Origin: Verrucomicrobiales bacterium | GTDB taxonomy: Bacteria > Verrucomicrobiota > Verrucomicrobiia > Limisphaerales > SXTU01 | DNA length: 57,321 nt | Assembly (NCBI GenBank): GCA_005791875.1 | Contig: SXTU01000167.1 | Location: 1-57,321, forward strand | Reading direction: 5' to 3' | Shown: one piece after another, positions 46,922 to 54,341 of the stretch | Position numbering within the stretch: the first letter of the stretch is position 1 | Layout: each line of letters opens with the position of its first letter | Made by a program: the position numbers and the translations under genes | Notes under the pieces: generated by a model | Databases searched by the model: none | What the model saw: the letters and a program-made list of their open reading frames with translations, nothing else | Told to the model about the DNA's origin: nothing

Positions 46922-47896
46922 ATGCAACCCACGACACTCACCTCCGAACTCCTTGCCAGCGGCAGCGTCATCCGCGAGCCCGTCGGCAAGGACAAAGGTT
47001 ACTGGGTCGGTTGCCCCGGCGCGTTCTACGACGAGGCGGAGCGCGCGTGGTATCTCACCTACCGCATCCGCCGCCCGCGCGGTGTGCAGCCGGATCGCGG
47101 CGGCGAAGTGCGCATCGCGCGCAGCCCCGACCTCAAGCAGTGGGACGACGTGTTGCGTGTCACGAAGGACCAATACGGCTCCGAGTCCATCGAGCGGAGC
47201 GCGCTGCATCGGGGGCGCGACGGCTCTTGGCGCTACTTCACCAGCTACGTGGACCCGGCGGATGGCCGCTGGTGCACGGCTGTGATGAAGGCGGCGAAGG
47301 TCGAGCACCTCAACCCTGCGCAACGCCAAGTCATCTTCACCGCCCCGCCGCTTGGCCTCGAAGGCGTGAAGGATCCGTGGGTGATCGAAGTGGACGGCGT
47401 TTACCATCTCTTCCTCAGCATCGCGCTGCCCACGCCGCGCACGAACGCCACCTCGCACGGCACGCTCGACATCTTCAATACCGGCGAGTGTGTCTCCGCC
47501 ACGGGCCTCGCGACTTCGCGCGACCTGGACAAGTGGGAGTGGCAGGGCGTCGTCCTCAAGCCGGATGCGACGGGCTGGGACAAGTATTGCCGGCGTATCA
47601 ACAGTGTGGCGCGCGTCGGCGACCGCTGGCTAGCCTTCTACGACGGCAGCGCGAGCGAGGCGGAGAACTACGAGGAGCGGTGCGCGCTCGCGGTGTCGAC
47701 CGACCTGCGCGATTGGCGCTCCGTCTTGCCAGCTGGACCGTTCGTCACCAGCCCGTTCGCGTCCGGCTCGGCGCGCTACTTCGACGCGAAATTCGCCAAC
47801 GGCCAGTGGCACCTGTTCTACGAGTTTGCGCGGAAGGACGGGGCGCATGACATGAGGCTGCTCGTGTTGGATGCGAGCACGCTGCCCACGGCATGA
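46922..47896 (+). CDS. Five-bladed beta-propeller glycosidase-like protein
   Basis: 324 residues, no signal peptide. YWVGCPGAFYDEAERAWYLTYRIRRP, VRIARSPDLKQWDD, VKDPWVIEVDGVYHLFLSI, TSRDLDKWEWQG and FDAKFANGQWHLFYEFAR show the repeated blades of the GH32/43/62/68/130 propeller group. DPW is the typical position of a catalytic or phosphate-binding acidic residue. It may be a glycoside phosphorylase or hydrolase acting on an imported oligosaccharide. The exact family is not decided. Its stop overlaps the nagB-like start. Confidence 0.75.
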   Translation: MQPTTLTSELLASGSVIREPVGKDKGYWVGCPGAFYDEAERAWYLTYRIRRPRGVQPDRGGEVRIARSPDLKQWDDVLRVTKDQYGSESIERSALHRGRDGSWRYFTSYVDPADGRWCTAVMKAAKVEHLNPAQRQVIFTAPPLGLEGVKDPWVIEVDGVYHLFLSIALPTPRTNATSHGTLDIFNTGECVSATGLATSRDLDKWEWQGVVLKPDATGWDKYCRRINSVARVGDRWLAFYDGSASEAENYEERCALAVSTDLRDWRSVLPAGPFVTSPFASGSARYFDAKFANGQWHLFYEFARKDGAHDMRLLVLDASTLPTA

Positions 47897-48780
47897 TTCC
47901 TGACTACCTCGCTGTTCCCGCCGCCGAACTCGGCAAGGGCACGCCCGTCCAAGTCCGCATCCTCGGCGACATGGCGAGCCTCGCGGAGGATTTCGCGCGG
48001 ACGCTTCTGGCAGAGATTCGCGCTGCGCATGCAGCGGGCCGCGGCGGGACCTTCATCGTGCCAGTGGGACCGGTGGACCAGTTTTCCATCCTCGCACGGA
48101 TGGTGAACGAGGAACGGCTGTCCCTGCGCGACGTGGTGTTCATCAACATGGACGAGTATCTCACGGACGAGGACGAGTGGGTGCCGACGGATCATCCGTT
48201 GAGCTTTCGTGGCTACATGGAGCGGGCGTTCTACGGGCTGCTCGACCCCAAGCTCAGGCCGCCGCCAGAGCACCGCGTCTTCCCCGACCCACGTGATTGC
48301 GAGGCGGTGCAGCGGCTGATTGAGGCACGCGGCGGGGTGGACGTGACCTTTGGCGGTATCGGCATCAACGGGCACATCGCCTTCAACGAGCCGCCCGAAG
48401 GAAACGCGGAATGCGGAACGCGGAATGCGGAATCGAGTCAGAGACTCCTCACGTCGTTTCCTACGGTGGAGGAGTTCGCCGCCCTCCCCACGCGCGTGCT
48501 TTTGCTCGCCCGCGAGACCCGGACAATTAACTCGGTGACAGTCGGCGGCGGCATCGAGGTCGTGCCGCGTCGCTGCGTGACAGTGGGGATGAGGGAGATG
48601 CTCGCGTCCCGGAAGCTGCGGTTCTACTGCAACCGCCCGTGGCAGAGTGCGGTAGTGCGTCGTGTCTTGCACGGGCCGGTCACGCCGGCTTGTCCGGCCT
48701 CGCTGCTGCGATTGCATTCCGACGCGGTGCTGACAGTCGCGGATTACGTGGCGGAGCCGCCGGACATCCGGCTGCGGTGA
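47893..48780 (+). CDS. Glucosamine-6-phosphate deaminase-like protein (NagB family), lid region altered
   Basis: 295 residues, starting in an ATGA overlap. VFINMDEYLTDEDEW carries the NagB active-site Asp, and FGGIGINGHIAFNEPP the catalytic Asp/His/Glu loop (here N instead of the usual D before GH). VTVGGGIEVVPRRCVTVGM follows. Directly after NEPP, about 25 residues (GNAECGTRNAESSQRLLTSF) are encoded by a heptad tract plus a family C' fragment; in E. coli NagB this stretch begins the active-site lid. So the enzyme may have altered activity. It may convert an amino-sugar phosphate produced by the operon. Confidence 0.8.
   Translation: MIPDYLAVPAAELGKGTPVQVRILGDMASLAEDFARTLLAEIRAAHAAGRGGTFIVPVGPVDQFSILARMVNEERLSLRDVVFINMDEYLTDEDEWVPTDHPLSFRGYMERAFYGLLDPKLRPPPEHRVFPDPRDCEAVQRLIEARGGVDVTFGGIGINGHIAFNEPPEGNAECGTRNAESSQRLLTSFPTVEEFAALPTRVLLLARETRTINSVTVGGGIEVVPRRCVTVGMREMLASRKLRFYCNRPWQSAVVRRVLHGPVTPACPASLLRLHSDAVLTVADYVAEPPDIRLR
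48405..48474. repeat. Heptad tract plus family C' fragment inside the nagB-like gene
   Basis: ACGCGGA ATGCGGA, then ACGCGGA ATGCGGA ATCGAGT, followed directly by CAGAGACTCCTCACGTCGTT, which matches the right arm of the family C' insert at 51424. Two families are joined in one insert and the frame stays open. Confidence 0.85.
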
Positions 48781-48796
48781 GCTTTCCCGCGGGCAC

Positions 48797-50014
48797 TCAA
48801 GCCACCTTCCGCTTCGCCATGTTCGCCAGCAGCTTCTCCGCGCAGGCCTTAGCGAACTCTGGCGCGTTGATGACGCAGTCCATCTCCACCAACTCAATGT
48901 CCTTGCGCAGGAATGTTCTCATCGTGGTGAAGAGGATGCGGTCAGCAATAGGGTCGTGAAACTTCTGGCCGGGCGCGCTGATGACGCTGATCGCCTTGCG
49001 CGGCAGGAGCACCGTCACGGGCGCGATTGAAAGGTTGACTTTTTCGGCGAGGATGCGACCCAAGTCGGCGCTTTCCTCGGGCGTCGTGCGCATGAGCGTC
49101 ACCTGCGGGTTGTGCTGGTAGAAGGTGCGGCCTGCGAACTTCGCCGGCACCGTCTCCGGCGCGCCAAAGTTCACCATGTCGAGGCAGCCGGGCGTCACGA
49201 TGGCGGGCACGCCGTGGCGCGCCGCCGCCTCGCAACGCGTCGGGCCAGCCCCGAGCACGCCGCCGACCAGCTCATCCGCCCACTCCGTCGTCGTGATGTC
49301 GAGCACGCCGGCGACGAGGCCGGACTCGATGAGCGACTCCATTGCGCGGCCTCCTGTGCCCGTCGCGTGGAAGACGAGGACTTCGTAGCCGGCGGCCTCG
49401 ATGATCTTCTTCGCGGCCTGCACGCAGTCGGTCGTGTTGCCGAACATGCTCGCGACGACAAGCGGCTTGTCCTCGCCGGGTTGCGGCACGCTCTCGACCA
49501 TGCCGCAGATCGCGCCAGCCGCGCGCGTGAGAATCTGGCGCGAGATGCGGTTGATGCCGGCGACATCCACGACGGCGGGGAACATGACAATGTCCTTCAC
49601 ACCGACGTATTGCGCCGTGTTGCCGGATGCGAGCGTGGAGACCATGACCTTGGGGAAGCCGATGGGCAACGCGCGCATCGCGGCGGTGCCAATCGCCGTG
49701 CCGCCGCCGCCCCCGAGCGAGATCACGCCGTCAATGCGCTGCTCCTCCGCGAGCTTGCTCAACACCATGGGCGCGCCCTTCGACATCGCGGCGACCGCTT
49801 CGCCCCGGTCTTTGCGTGTGAGCAACGCCGCGAGGTCCACGCCGGCCGCCGCAGCGACCTCCAACCGCGTCACGTCGGGCTTGAGCTTGGGCGCGTCGAG
49901 CGTGCCCGTGTCAATGACGAGCACGTGATGGCCGCGTTGCTTGATGAGGTTCGCCACGAAGGCATGTTCTTCGCCCTTCGTGTCCATTGTGCCAAGCACT
50001 GCGATGGTCGCCAT
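48797..50014 (-). CDS. Tm-1-like ATP-binding domain protein (UPF0261)
   Basis: 405 residues from ATG 50014 (MATIAVLGTMDTKGEEHAF), which is the standard family start. GVISLGGGGGTAIGTAAMRALPIGFPKVMVSTLASG is the ATP-binding core; SMFGNTTDCV, VFHATGTGGRAMESLIESG and TPGCLDMVNFG are the other conserved blocks. The family includes the plant Tm-1 virus-resistance protein N-domain and bacterial proteins of unknown function. It converges on the catabolic operon with a 16-nt gap. The unrelated gene upstream is divergent. Confidence 0.9.
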   Translation of the reverse strand: MATIAVLGTMDTKGEEHAFVANLIKQRGHHVLVIDTGTLDAPKLKPDVTRLEVAAAAGVDLAALLTRKDRGEAVAAMSKGAPMVLSKLAEEQRIDGVISLGGGGGTAIGTAAMRALPIGFPKVMVSTLASGNTAQYVGVKDIVMFPAVVDVAGINRISRQILTRAAGAICGMVESVPQPGEDKPLVVASMFGNTTDCVQAAKKIIEAAGYEVLVFHATGTGGRAMESLIESGLVAGVLDITTTEWADELVGGVLGAGPTRCEAAARHGVPAIVTPGCLDMVNFGAPETVPAKFAGRTFYQHNPQVTLMRTTPEESADLGRILAEKVNLSIAPVTVLLPRKAISVISAPGQKFHDPIADRILFTTMRTFLRKDIELVEMDCVINAPEFAKACAEKLLANMAKRKVA

Positions 50015-50102
50015 AGGTGTGGCCGAAGGGTAACGCCTTCCCTTTGGCGCGCGAACTTTTCCTTTCGACCCGCACTTGCTTCCGGCATAACGCCTGCATT
50101 GC

Positions 50103-53100
50103 ATGAAGCCCCAGCGTCTCTCCCTGCTCCTGCTTTTGCTTGCGCTCGCCGCGCCCGCCTCTGCTGCCGAAGCCCCGAAACTCTTCACCGAGGGCGTGCG
50201 CACGGCCGACCCGCTCTCGCCCGAAGAGCAGCGCCTGAAGTTTCACCTCCCCGACGGCTTCAAGATTCAGCTCGTCGCCGCGGAACCAGACCTCCGCAAG
50301 CCGATGAACATGGCCTTCGACTCGGCGGGCCGTCTCTGGGTCACGGAATCGCGCGAATACCCCTTTGCTGCGACCAACGCCGCCCTCGCCCGCGACACCA
50401 TCCGCATCTTCTCGGACTTCGACGACAATGGTCGCGCCCGCAAGGTCACGACCTTCGCCACCAACCTGAACATCCCCATCGGCGTTTACCCCTTCCGTTC
50501 TCCCAGTAGCCGCCGAGGTAAGGAGGCGGACCCGGCGCAGAACAATCCGAACCGCCTCCTCACCTCGGCGGCTACGAATTTGACTTGGAAGTGCATCGCG
50601 TGGTCCATCCCCAACATCTGGCTCTTCGAGGACACGGACGGCGATGGCGTCGCCGACAAGCAGGAGAAGCTCTACGGCCCGTTTGACTTCACCCGCGACA
50701 CGCACGGGAACCAAGCCAGCTTCCGGCGCGGCCTCGACGGCTGGATTTACGCCACCCACGGCTTCAACAACCAATCCCGCGTGTCCGGCACGGACGGCCA
50801 CGAAATCTCCCTCCCCTCCGGCAACGTCTATCGCTTCCGCCTCGACGGCTCGCGCATCGAGCACTGGACCCACGGGCAGGTCAACCCCTTCGGCCTCACC
50901 TTCGACCCGCTGGGGAACCTCTACTCCGCCGACTGCCACAGCTCGCCCATCTACCAACTCCTGCGCGGCGCGCACTACCCGAGCTTCGGCCGCCCGCACG
51001 ACGGCCTCGGCTTCGGCCCCACGACCATCCAGCACACGCACCACAGCACTGCCATCTGCGGCATCACGCACATCAGCGACCCGTCGTGGCCCGCCGAGTT
51101 TCAGGGCAACCTTTTCATCGGCAACGTGATGACCAGCCGCATCAATCGCGACCAACTCGAATGGCGCGGCAGCACCAGCGTGGGGAAAGAGATGCCCGAC
51201 TTCCTCAGCACGGACGACCCGTGGTTCCGCCCCGTGGATTTGCAATTCGGTCCCGACGGCGCGCTGTGGGTGGCGGACTTCTACAACCGCATCATCGGCC
51301 ACTACGAAGTCCCGTTGCTCCACCCCGCCCGCGACCGCGAGCGCGGCCGCATCTGGCGGATAGTTCCCCCCGGAGGAGCCGACGTGCGGAAGCTCAAACT
51401 AGTTCGGGACGAGAAGTCAGAGACTCCTCACGTCCTCCCCTACAGCCGCGACGCCCTGCTCAATGAATTCCTCGGGCAGAACCCGACCCGCCGCGCCCTG
51501 GCCCGCGAGGAACTCGCCCTGCTCCCCAACGCCAACGACCACGGCCTCATCACCCAGGCCGCGCAAGGCCTCTGGCACTTCCGCCAGGCAGACGACCGCG
51601 AGGGCTTGATGACCTCCTGCCTCTGGCTGTTGCAGCGCGACGGCAAGCTCGATGACAAAACCCTGCTCGGCGCGCTGCAAGACCGCGATGAACCCATCCG
51701 CGTCCACGCGCTGCGCATCCTTGCCGAGCGCGGCCTGCGCACCGCCGCCCGCTCCTCCCTTGCCCCCAGCGGGGGAGAGGGCCGGGGTGAGGGGGCACGA
51801 GGCTCTGTCGGCACCGGCCTGCCAACCAACGCCTCTTCTCCCTCGCCCCCAACGGGGGAGAGGGCCGGGGTGAGGAGGCAGGCTGCCGACAACTCGAAAT
51901 CCCCCTCTCCCGCCGTGGCCCCGCCCCCTCACCCTCAATCCCTCTCCCCCGTTGGGGGCGAGGGAGGTCTGCTGGTCGCCGTTCGGGCGGCCCTCGCCGA
52001 CCCGTCCGCCCACGTCCAGCGCGCCGCTGCGGACGCCCTCGCCGCGAACCCGCACGCCGACAACCTCGCCCCGCTCCTCGCCTTGCAGAAACGCGTCCCC
52101 GCCCAGGACACTCACCTCGCCCACGTCGTGCGCCTCGCCCTCCGCGAACAGCTCCGCCTGCCCGGCGCATTCATGAAGCTGTCCGGCGAGACAATCCCGC
52201 TCGCCGACGCCCGCGCCTTCGCCGCCGTCGCCACGAGTCTTACTAACGCCGAGGCCGCCGCATTCCTCGTCCGCCATGTCGAGACCCACAGCGAGCCTGC
52301 TGATGTCCTGGCCCGCTACGTCACACACGCCGCCCGCTACGCGCCGGACGCGGACTTGCCGAAACTGGCCGCGCTGGGCCGCCAGCAGTTTGCCGCCGAC
52401 CTCGACACGCAGGCCACGCTGTTCAAAGCCATGTTCGACGGACAAGCCGCCCGCCGTGCCGGCGACTTCCAGTCGCCGTCCGCACCGTCCAGCACGTCCA
52501 ACGCCCTCCGCCCCGACCTCCTTGCCTGGGGCACGGACCTCGCCAGCCAGCTTCTCGCCCCCGCCGCTAACGCAGCGACCTGGACCTACGTGCCCTTGAA
52601 CCCCGCCCAGCCCGGTCGCAACCCCTTCGCCTTCGAGGAGCGCACCAGCGCCGACGGTCAGAAGACCCGCCTCATGTCCAGCCTCCCGCACGGCGAAACT
52701 TTGACCGGTGTGCTGCGCTCGCCGGTGTTTGTGCTGCCGAAGCAACTCTCTTTCTACCTCTGCGGCCACGACGGCGTCCCGCAACAGCCCGCCGGGAAGA
52801 AAAACTTCGTGCGCCTGCGGCTGGCAACTTCTTCTCCCTCTCCCTCATTGGGGGAGAGGGCCGGGGTGAGGGGGCAGAGCGTGCCTGTGCCGAAGAACAC
52901 ACCCTCACCAACGCCTCCGCCGCCCCCTCACCCTCAATCCCTCTCGCTCACTGGGGACGAGGGAGGTCAGAGCGGTCGCGTCCTCCGCGAGGCCTTCCCG
53001 CCGCTTAACGACACCGCCCGCCTCGTCACATGGGACCTCGCCGAGTTCGCCGGCCAGCGCGGAATCCTCGAAGTCACCGACGGCGACAACGGCGATGCCT

Positions 53101-54125
53101 ATGCCTGGCTGGCCTTCGGGCGGTTCGACCCGGCGCTGCCCGAGCTGGCCTTGAACGACACGCAGGGGATCGCCGCCCGGCAGCAGGCCGGCGCGGACCT
53201 CGCGCGGTCGCTCGGGGTCGCGTCGCTGGAGCCTGCCGTGGCGAAGCTGTTCGTCGAGACGAAGGACACGCCCGTGCGCGCCGCCGCCGGGCGCGCGTGG
53301 TTCGCGCTGAACGCCCCCGCCGCGATGCCGCAGCTCGCCGCGCTCGTGCGCGATGCCGCGCAGCCCGAGCCCTTGCGCGGCGAACTCGCGGCGCAACTCG
53401 CCGAGTCTGCGGACGCGCGCGGCCTCGCCGTGGTCGTGTCCGCGCTGACGAATGCGCCGACGCGCTTGCAGCGCCGCTTCGCCACCGCGCTCGCCAGCAC
53501 AGCGCCGGGAACCGAGCAGCTTCTCGCCGCAGCAGAGGCGGGTCGCGTCCCGGCGCGGATCTTGCAGGACCGCACCTTGACAGACCGTCTCCGCGCCAGC
53601 TCCGCGCGCGATGCGAGGGTGCGCTTGGCCGCGCTAGTGAAGAACCTTCCTCCTGCCGACGCGCAGTTGCAGAAGTTGATTGAAGCCAAGCGCAACAACT
53701 TCGATGCGAAGCAGGCCAGCGCCGTGCGCGGGGTGGAAGTTTTCACGAAGGCGTGCGCGCTGTGCCATCAACTGGAGGGCAAGGGCGCGCTCGTGGGGCC
53801 GCAGCTCGACGGCATCGGCGGGCGCGGCGTGGAACGGCTGCTCGAAGACATCCTCGACCCGAACCGCAACGTGGACACGGCGTTCCGCGCGACGGTCTTT
53901 GTGCTCCGGGACGGCGAGAGCGTGAGCGGCCTCTTCCGCCGCGAGGAAGGCGCGACGCTCGTGTATGCGCTGGCGAACGGCCAGGAGGCCCGCGTGCCCA
54001 AGGCGGACGTGAAGGAACGCCGCGAGACGGAGACATCGTTGATGCCGTCGAATTTCCACGAGGCGCTCACGGCGGTGGAGCTCAATGATTTGCTGGCGTT
54101 CCTGCTGGGCAAGACGGGGAAGTGA
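50103..54125 (+). CDS. PVC-type membrane-bound dehydrogenase with c-type heme and four repeat-derived inserts
   Basis: 1340 residues with signal peptide (RLSLLLLLLALAAPASAA). Residues about 50-430 form the beta-propeller dehydrogenase domain (VWVTESREYPFA-like, GLTFDPLGNLYSADCH, DLQFGPDGALWVADFYN), then HEAT-type helices, and near residue 1218 a heme domain (KACALCHQLEGKGALVGPQLDGIGGRG). Four segments match repeats: about 135-158 (SSRRGKEADP...RLLTSAATN, family C), 423-448 (C'), 551-622 (SGGEGRGEGARG...SPVGGEGG, family A) and 910-955 (SLGERAGVRG...LTGDEGGQ, family A). Together they make up roughly 12 percent of the protein. The stop-free frame shows each insert keeps phase. Function: probably periplasmic sugar or alcohol oxidation. 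Confidence 0.93.
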   Translation: MKPQRLSLLLLLLALAAPASAAEAPKLFTEGVRTADPLSPEEQRLKFHLPDGFKIQLVAAEPDLRKPMNMAFDSAGRLWVTESREYPFAATNAALARDTIRIFSDFDDNGRARKVTTFATNLNIPIGVYPFRSPSSRRGKEADPAQNNPNRLLTSAATNLTWKCIAWSIPNIWLFEDTDGDGVADKQEKLYGPFDFTRDTHGNQASFRRGLDGWIYATHGFNNQSRVSGTDGHEISLPSGNVYRFRLDGSRIEHWTHGQVNPFGLTFDPLGNLYSADCHSSPIYQLLRGAHYPSFGRPHDGLGFGPTTIQHTHHSTAICGITHISDPSWPAEFQGNLFIGNVMTSRINRDQLEWRGSTSVGKEMPDFLSTDDPWFRPVDLQFGPDGALWVADFYNRIIGHYEVPLLHPARDRERGRIWRIVPPGGADVRKLKLVRDEKSETPHVLPYSRDALLNEFLGQNPTRRALAREELALLPNANDHGLITQAAQGLWHFRQADDREGLMTSCLWLLQRDGKLDDKTLLGALQDRDEPIRVHALRILAERGLRTAARSSLAPSGGEGRGEGARGSVGTGLPTNASSPSPPTGERAGVRRQAADNSKSPSPAVAPPPHPQSLSPVGGEGGLLVAVRAALADPSAHVQRAAADALAANPHADNLAPLLALQKRVPAQDTHLAHVVRLALREQLRLPGAFMKLSGETIPLADARAFAAVATSLTNAEAAAFLVRHVETHSEPADVLARYVTHAARYAPDADLPKLAALGRQQFAADLDTQATLFKAMFDGQAARRAGDFQSPSAPSSTSNALRPDLLAWGTDLASQLLAPAANAATWTYVPLNPAQPGRNPFAFEERTSADGQKTRLMSSLPHGETLTGVLRSPVFVLPKQLSFYLCGHDGVPQQPAGKKNFVRLRLATSSPSPSLGERAGVRGQSVPVPKNTPSPTPPPPPHPQSLSLTGDEGGQSGRVLREAFPPLNDTARLVTWDLAEFAGQRGILEVTDGDNGDAYAWLAFGRFDPALPELALNDTQGIAARQQAGADLARSLGVASLEPAVAKLFVETKDTPVRAAAGRAWFALNAPAAMPQLAALVRDAAQPEPLRGELAAQLAESADARGLAVVVSALTNAPTRLQRRFATALASTAPGTEQLLAAAEAGRVPARILQDRTLTDRLRASSARDARVRLAALVKNLPPADAQLQKLIEAKRNNFDAKQASAVRGVEVFTKACALCHQLEGKGALVGPQLDGIGGRGVERLLEDILDPNRNVDTAFRATVFVLRDGESVSGLFRREEGATLVYALANGQEARVPKADVKERRETETSLMPSNFHEALTAVELNDLLAFLLGKTGK
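50506..50575. repeat. Family C inverted repeat inside the dehydrogenase gene
   Basis: GTAGCCGCCGAGGTAAGGAG on the left and CTCCTCACCTCGGCGGCTAC on the right, around a 20-nt core. The TAG in the left arm is out of phase with the gene, so translation continues. Confidence 0.9.
51369..51446. repeat. Family C' repeat inside the dehydrogenase gene
   Basis: GGAGGAGCCGACGTGCGG on the left and CAGAGACTCCTCACGTCC on the right, partly complementary. The right arm equals the fragment in the nagB-like gene. In frame. Confidence 0.72.
51754..51968. repeat. Compound family A repeats inside the dehydrogenase gene
   Basis: Three units stand in series: GGGGGAGAGGGCCGGGGTGA at 51771, the same 20-mer again at 51854, and the inverted form CCCCCTCACCCTCAATCCCT near 51925 ending in GTTGGGGGCGAGGGAGG. 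All are translated without a stop, giving GGEGRGEG- and PTGERAGV-type peptides. Confidence 0.88.
52832..52967. repeat. Family A repeat inside the dehydrogenase gene, second site
   Basis: Left half CTCATTGGGGGAGAGGGCCG, right half CCCCCTCACCCTCAATCCCT and CTGGGGACGAGGGAGG, with a 50-nt core. In frame. Confidence 0.88.
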
Positions 54126-54157
54126 GCAAGCAGCCCGACTTCACGACGCGGTGGCAC

Positions 54158-54294
54158 GCTCTCCTTCTCTCTTCCTCGGAGGAGGGGAGAAGGTGGCCGC
54201 AGGCCGGATGAGGGGTGAGGCCGCCAGCGCCGACGCACGTAACCCCTCACCCCAACCCTCTCCCCTCCTCCGAGGAAGGGAGAGGGAGAAGGTG
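54158..54294. repeat. Family A palindromic repeat, copy A4
   Basis: Nearly identical to A1 over about 120 nt: CTTCCTCGGAGGAGGGGAGA, GGCCGGATGAGGGGTGAGGC, then CGCACGTAACCCCTCACCCC and CTCCTCCGAGGAAGGGAGAG. It lies between convergent genes. Sequence conservation between A1 and A4 suggests recent copying. Confidence 0.88.
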
Positions 54295-54341
54295 CGCATC
54301 GTGGTCTCGGCTGCTTTACGAAGTCTCATTCCGGAATCGCA

